Shown here one piece after another: positions 40,284 to 42,857 of a stretch of DNA of 42,857 bases. Numbering within the stretch: position 1 is the first letter of the stretch; every line of letters begins with the position of its first letter. The position numbers were made by a program, and so were the translations under genes. Origin of the DNA: Pelorhabdus rhamnosifermentans. Its GTDB lineage: Bacteria; Bacillota; Negativicutes; UMGS1260. Location of the stretch: contig NZ_JAHGVE010000032.1 in assembly GCF_018835585.1 (NCBI RefSeq), positions 1 through 42,857 on the forward strand. Direction: 5' to 3'. The notes under the pieces were generated by a model. It saw only the letters and a list, made by a program, of their open reading frames with translations. It did no database searches and was not told where the DNA came from.

Positions 40284-42476
40284 ATGAGTAAAACAGTTGT
40301 ATTAGCGGAAAAACCCTCTGTTGGTCGCGATTTAGCACGTGTGCTGCATTGCGCCAAGAAGGGCAATGGCTTTTTAGAAGGTGATAAGTATATTGTAACG
40401 TGGGCCTTGGGACATCTCGTCACATTGGCGGACCCTGAGGCTTATGATGATAAATACAAGGCATGGCGGCTGGAAGATCTCCCCATGATGCCGCGTGAAA
40501 TGAAGCTTGTTGTGATTAAACAGAGCGGCAAACAATTTCAGACTGTGAAACAGCAACTGACGCGCAGTGATGTGGGCGACGTTGTTATTGCCACCGACGC
40601 GGGGCGCGAGGGGGAGCTTGTGGCGCGCTGGATTATTGAAAAATCTCACGTACATAAGCCTTTGCGGAGACTATGGATCTCTTCTGTGACAGATAAGGCT
40701 ATTCAGGAAGGATTTCATAAGCTTAAAGCAGGCAAGGATTATGAAAATCTTTACGCCTCAGCGGTTGCTCGTGCCGAGGCCGATTGGATTGTCGGGATGA
40801 ATGCTACACGGGCTCTGACCTGTAAGTATAATGCTCAACTTTCCTGCGGACGTGTGCAAACGCCTACACTGGCGATGATTGCTCAGCGTGAGGAAGAAAT
40901 ACAGCATTTTCAGCCGAAACCTTTTTACGGCATCACAGCCCTAGCTGATCATTTAAAACTGGTGTGGCAGGACAGCAAGACGAAAGAGATTCGCAGCTTT
41001 GATAAAGAACGCTGTGATAAGCTGCTTCAAGTACTAGATCATAAATCCGGTGAAATTGTTGAAGTCAACAAGGTTCATAAAAAAAGTTTTGCACCCCAGC
41101 TATATGACTTGACGGAACTTCAGCGCGACGGCAATAAAATTTTCGGCTTTTCAGCCAAAGAAACGCTGGGAATTATGCAAAAACTTTATGAGACACATAA
41201 ACTTTTGACTTATCCGCGTACAGATTCCCGGTATATTACAGCGGATATTGTCGGAACGATTAAAGACAGGCTCAGTGCCTGTGGCGTTGGCACTTTTTCG
41301 AAAGCGGCTTTTAAAATTTCGCGCAGTCCCATTAAGGCCAGCAAGCATTTTGTTGATGACAGCAAGGTCTCTGATCATCACGCCATTATTCCCACCGAGC
41401 AGTATGTTAATTTAAGTGCTTTAACAGATAAGGAACGGAAAATCTATGAACTCGTTGTTAAACGATTTTTGGCTGTCCTTTATCCGCCTTTTGAATATGA
41501 ACAGACGACAATTAAGGCGAAAATTGGCAGTGAGTTTTTTATTGCCAAGGGCAAGGTTGTCCTTGCGGCTGGCTGGAAAGAAATTTATGACAATCATACC
41601 GAAGAGGAAGAAGGAAATGATGAACTCTCTGATCAACTCTTGCCGCGCGTCAATAAGGGGGATACACTGCCAATTCAACGCTTAACGTTGACGATGGGAA
41701 AAACTAAGCCACCTGCTCCGTTTAATGAGGCCACCTTACTGTCGGCCATGGAAAATCCCGTGAAGTATATGGGGCATGAGAGTGAAACACTCAAGAAAAC
41801 CATTGGTGAAACAGGCGGACTAGGCACCGTGGCTACACGTGCCGACATTATTGAAAAGTTATTTAACAGCTTTTTAACGGAGAAGAAGGGTAAAGATGTT
41901 CTCATTACAGCTAAAGGACGGCAACTATTGGAATTGGTGCCAGCTGACCTAAAATCGCCGACACTGACAGCGAAATGGGAACAAAAACTCAGCTTAATTG
42001 CCAAGGGAGCGCTGCCCAAGCAATCCTTTGTTGATGAGATGCGGGGATTCGCCAAGTCTGTTGTGCAGGACATTAAGAATAGCCAGGAACAATTTAAACA
42101 TGATAATCTTACGCGTACAAAGTGTCCGGAATGCGGCAAATATTTACTTGCAGTCAATGGCAAGAAAGGAAAAATGCTTGTTTGCCAAGATCGCGAATGC
42201 GGCTACCGCAAAGGTATCGCCCGAGTCACGAATGCCAGATGTCCCAATTGCCATAAAAAAATGGAACTGCGTGGCGAGGGTGACGGACAGCTCTTTGTTT
42301 GTGCTTGCTGCGGCTATCATGAAAAGCTGTCCGTTTTCCAGCAAAGGCGCAAACAAACGGGTGATATGGCTTCCAAGACCGATGTATCACGATACTTAAA
42401 GGATCAGAAAAAAGAACAGCGAGAGCCAATCAATACGGCATTGGCTGACGCTTTAGCCAAGCTAAAACTAAAGTAA
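40284..42476 (+). CDS. topB: DNA topoisomerase III
   Basis: A 730-aa type IA topoisomerase that decatenates and relaxes DNA through a 5'-phosphotyrosine link. The Toprim domain starts at VLAEKPSVGRDLA and contains DAGREGELVARWI (~residue 106); the catalytic Tyr310 lies in LLTYPRTDSRY. The C-terminus holds zinc-ribbon pairs (CPECGKYL...CQDRECGY and CPNCHKKM...CACCGYH). Length fits long Firmicute TopB proteins. GAGAGGAATGGAAG precedes the ATG. No conjugative genes are near; it follows the ABC operon by 90 bases as a separate unit. Confidence 0.95.
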   Translation: MSKTVVLAEKPSVGRDLARVLHCAKKGNGFLEGDKYIVTWALGHLVTLADPEAYDDKYKAWRLEDLPMMPREMKLVVIKQSGKQFQTVKQQLTRSDVGDVVIATDAGREGELVARWIIEKSHVHKPLRRLWISSVTDKAIQEGFHKLKAGKDYENLYASAVARAEADWIVGMNATRALTCKYNAQLSCGRVQTPTLAMIAQREEEIQHFQPKPFYGITALADHLKLVWQDSKTKEIRSFDKERCDKLLQVLDHKSGEIVEVNKVHKKSFAPQLYDLTELQRDGNKIFGFSAKETLGIMQKLYETHKLLTYPRTDSRYITADIVGTIKDRLSACGVGTFSKAAFKISRSPIKASKHFVDDSKVSDHHAIIPTEQYVNLSALTDKERKIYELVVKRFLAVLYPPFEYEQTTIKAKIGSEFFIAKGKVVLAAGWKEIYDNHTEEEEGNDELSDQLLPRVNKGDTLPIQRLTLTMGKTKPPAPFNEATLLSAMENPVKYMGHESETLKKTIGETGGLGTVATRADIIEKLFNSFLTEKKGKDVLITAKGRQLLELVPADLKSPTLTAKWEQKLSLIAKGALPKQSFVDEMRGFAKSVVQDIKNSQEQFKHDNLTRTKCPECGKYLLAVNGKKGKMLVCQDRECGYRKGIARVTNARCPNCHKKMELRGEGDGQLFVCACCGYHEKLSVFQQRRKQTGDMASKTDVSRYLKDQKKEQREPINTALADALAKLKLK

Positions 42477-42500
42477 ATTCTGATGTTTTATAATAATAGG

Positions 42501-42541
42501 AAACTGCTATTTGCCTTCTTAAGGAGCAAATAGCAGTTTTT
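42501..42541 (+). terminator. Terminator after topB
   Basis: AAACTGCTATTTGC (42501-42514) pairs with GCAAATAGCAGTTT (42525-42538), followed by TTT. Confidence 0.85.
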
Positions 42542-42857
42542 GTTGTAAAAAATATTAATTGTAACTAAGTAGCTAAGTAACTAAGTTACTACCAATGGTG
42601 CAAAAAAACTTGCTCAAGTGTAATGAAACATATGAACTATTTGTTCATGCGGATCGTATAAAAAATGAGAGCGACTGGGAGCGTGAAAGTACTCAGGGAT
42701 TCTACTGATTTCTTAAAGCATCAGTAGTTTCAAGGGTTGTCGATTCGTTCAGTACTCATTAGTTAGAAATGGATATGTTTTCAATAACTTTTGAAAATGT
42801 CACCTAAAAAGGGTTCTAATTATCGGATGAAAATGTCACTTTAGAATTTAAGCATAA
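42542..42857. other. Gene-free right end with short direct repeats
   Basis: No coding frame seen. A CTAAGTA-type short repeat lies near 42563-42588. Near the edge GAAAATGTCACCT (42793) and GAAAATGTCACTT (42829) are direct repeats ~36 bases apart. Such repeats occur at the ends of some IS21-family elements, whose transposase would lie to the right, outside the window. Confidence 0.3.

Overview
The window reads as the chromosome of an endospore-former-type but diderm Firmicute, most like Negativicutes/Sporomusaceae (Pelosinus or Sporomusa relatives). The basis is a mixture of Bacillus-like features (strong AGGAGG ribosome sites, a csrA-hag arrangement, Xpt closest in style to B. subtilis) with genes that need an outer membrane (TolC, a periplasmic adaptor and an AcrB-type RND pump). 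The genus is inference; no marker gene is present.

Layout. (1) 1-3294: 3' part of a mannitol-type PTS EII gene, a PfkB-type sugar-phosphate kinase and a zinc alcohol dehydrogenase of the L-sorbose-1-phosphate reductase type, together a PTS hexitol/ketose operon. (2) 3295-4575: a repeat-rich regulatory region built from three copies of one structured leader, one followed by intact csrA, one by a deleted csrA and one by only the csrA tail. Two copies carry sigma-28-like promoters, and every copy carries GGA hairpins that look like CsrA sites. (3) 4576-17204: flagellar axial genes: a giant 1107-aa flagellin, flgD, flgE, two tandem flgK paralogues, flgL, fliD and a small chaperone-like gene, closed by a strong terminator. 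One ~100-aa beta-type module occurs six times in the flagellin and once each, cleanly inserted, in FlgE and FlgL.

(4) 17296-27390: a DUF4870 membrane protein, a MATE transporter relic, an MFS exporter, a DUF1848 protein, a MarR regulator, a universal stress protein, and a tolC-adaptor-RND operon. Two near-identical large palindromes, each sitting on the -10 box of a promoter (MFS and usp), probably are operators of the MarR protein. (5) 27391-34850: a small unknown gene; xpt behind a ~220-nt structured leader with an attenuator-like terminator that does not match the classical purine riboswitch; an exported unknown protein; an unusual regulator (sensor-like region, degenerate GGDEF-like region, winged helix) ahead of an M20 amidohydrolase and an M29 aminopeptidase; and two small genes on the minus strand.

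(6) 35070-42476: a YaiI/YqxD protein; a TetR-controlled YbhGFS-like ABC export operon preceded by three 12-bp palindromes phased at 13 bp; and topoisomerase III. The last ~300 bases hold a terminator and short direct repeats that may be the end of an insertion sequence lying outside the window.

The most unusual parts are the csrA-derived leader family shared with flagellar genes, the spread of one protein module through filament, hook and junction proteins, the many cysteines in those axial proteins, and the xpt leader. All functional statements are from sequence reading only.
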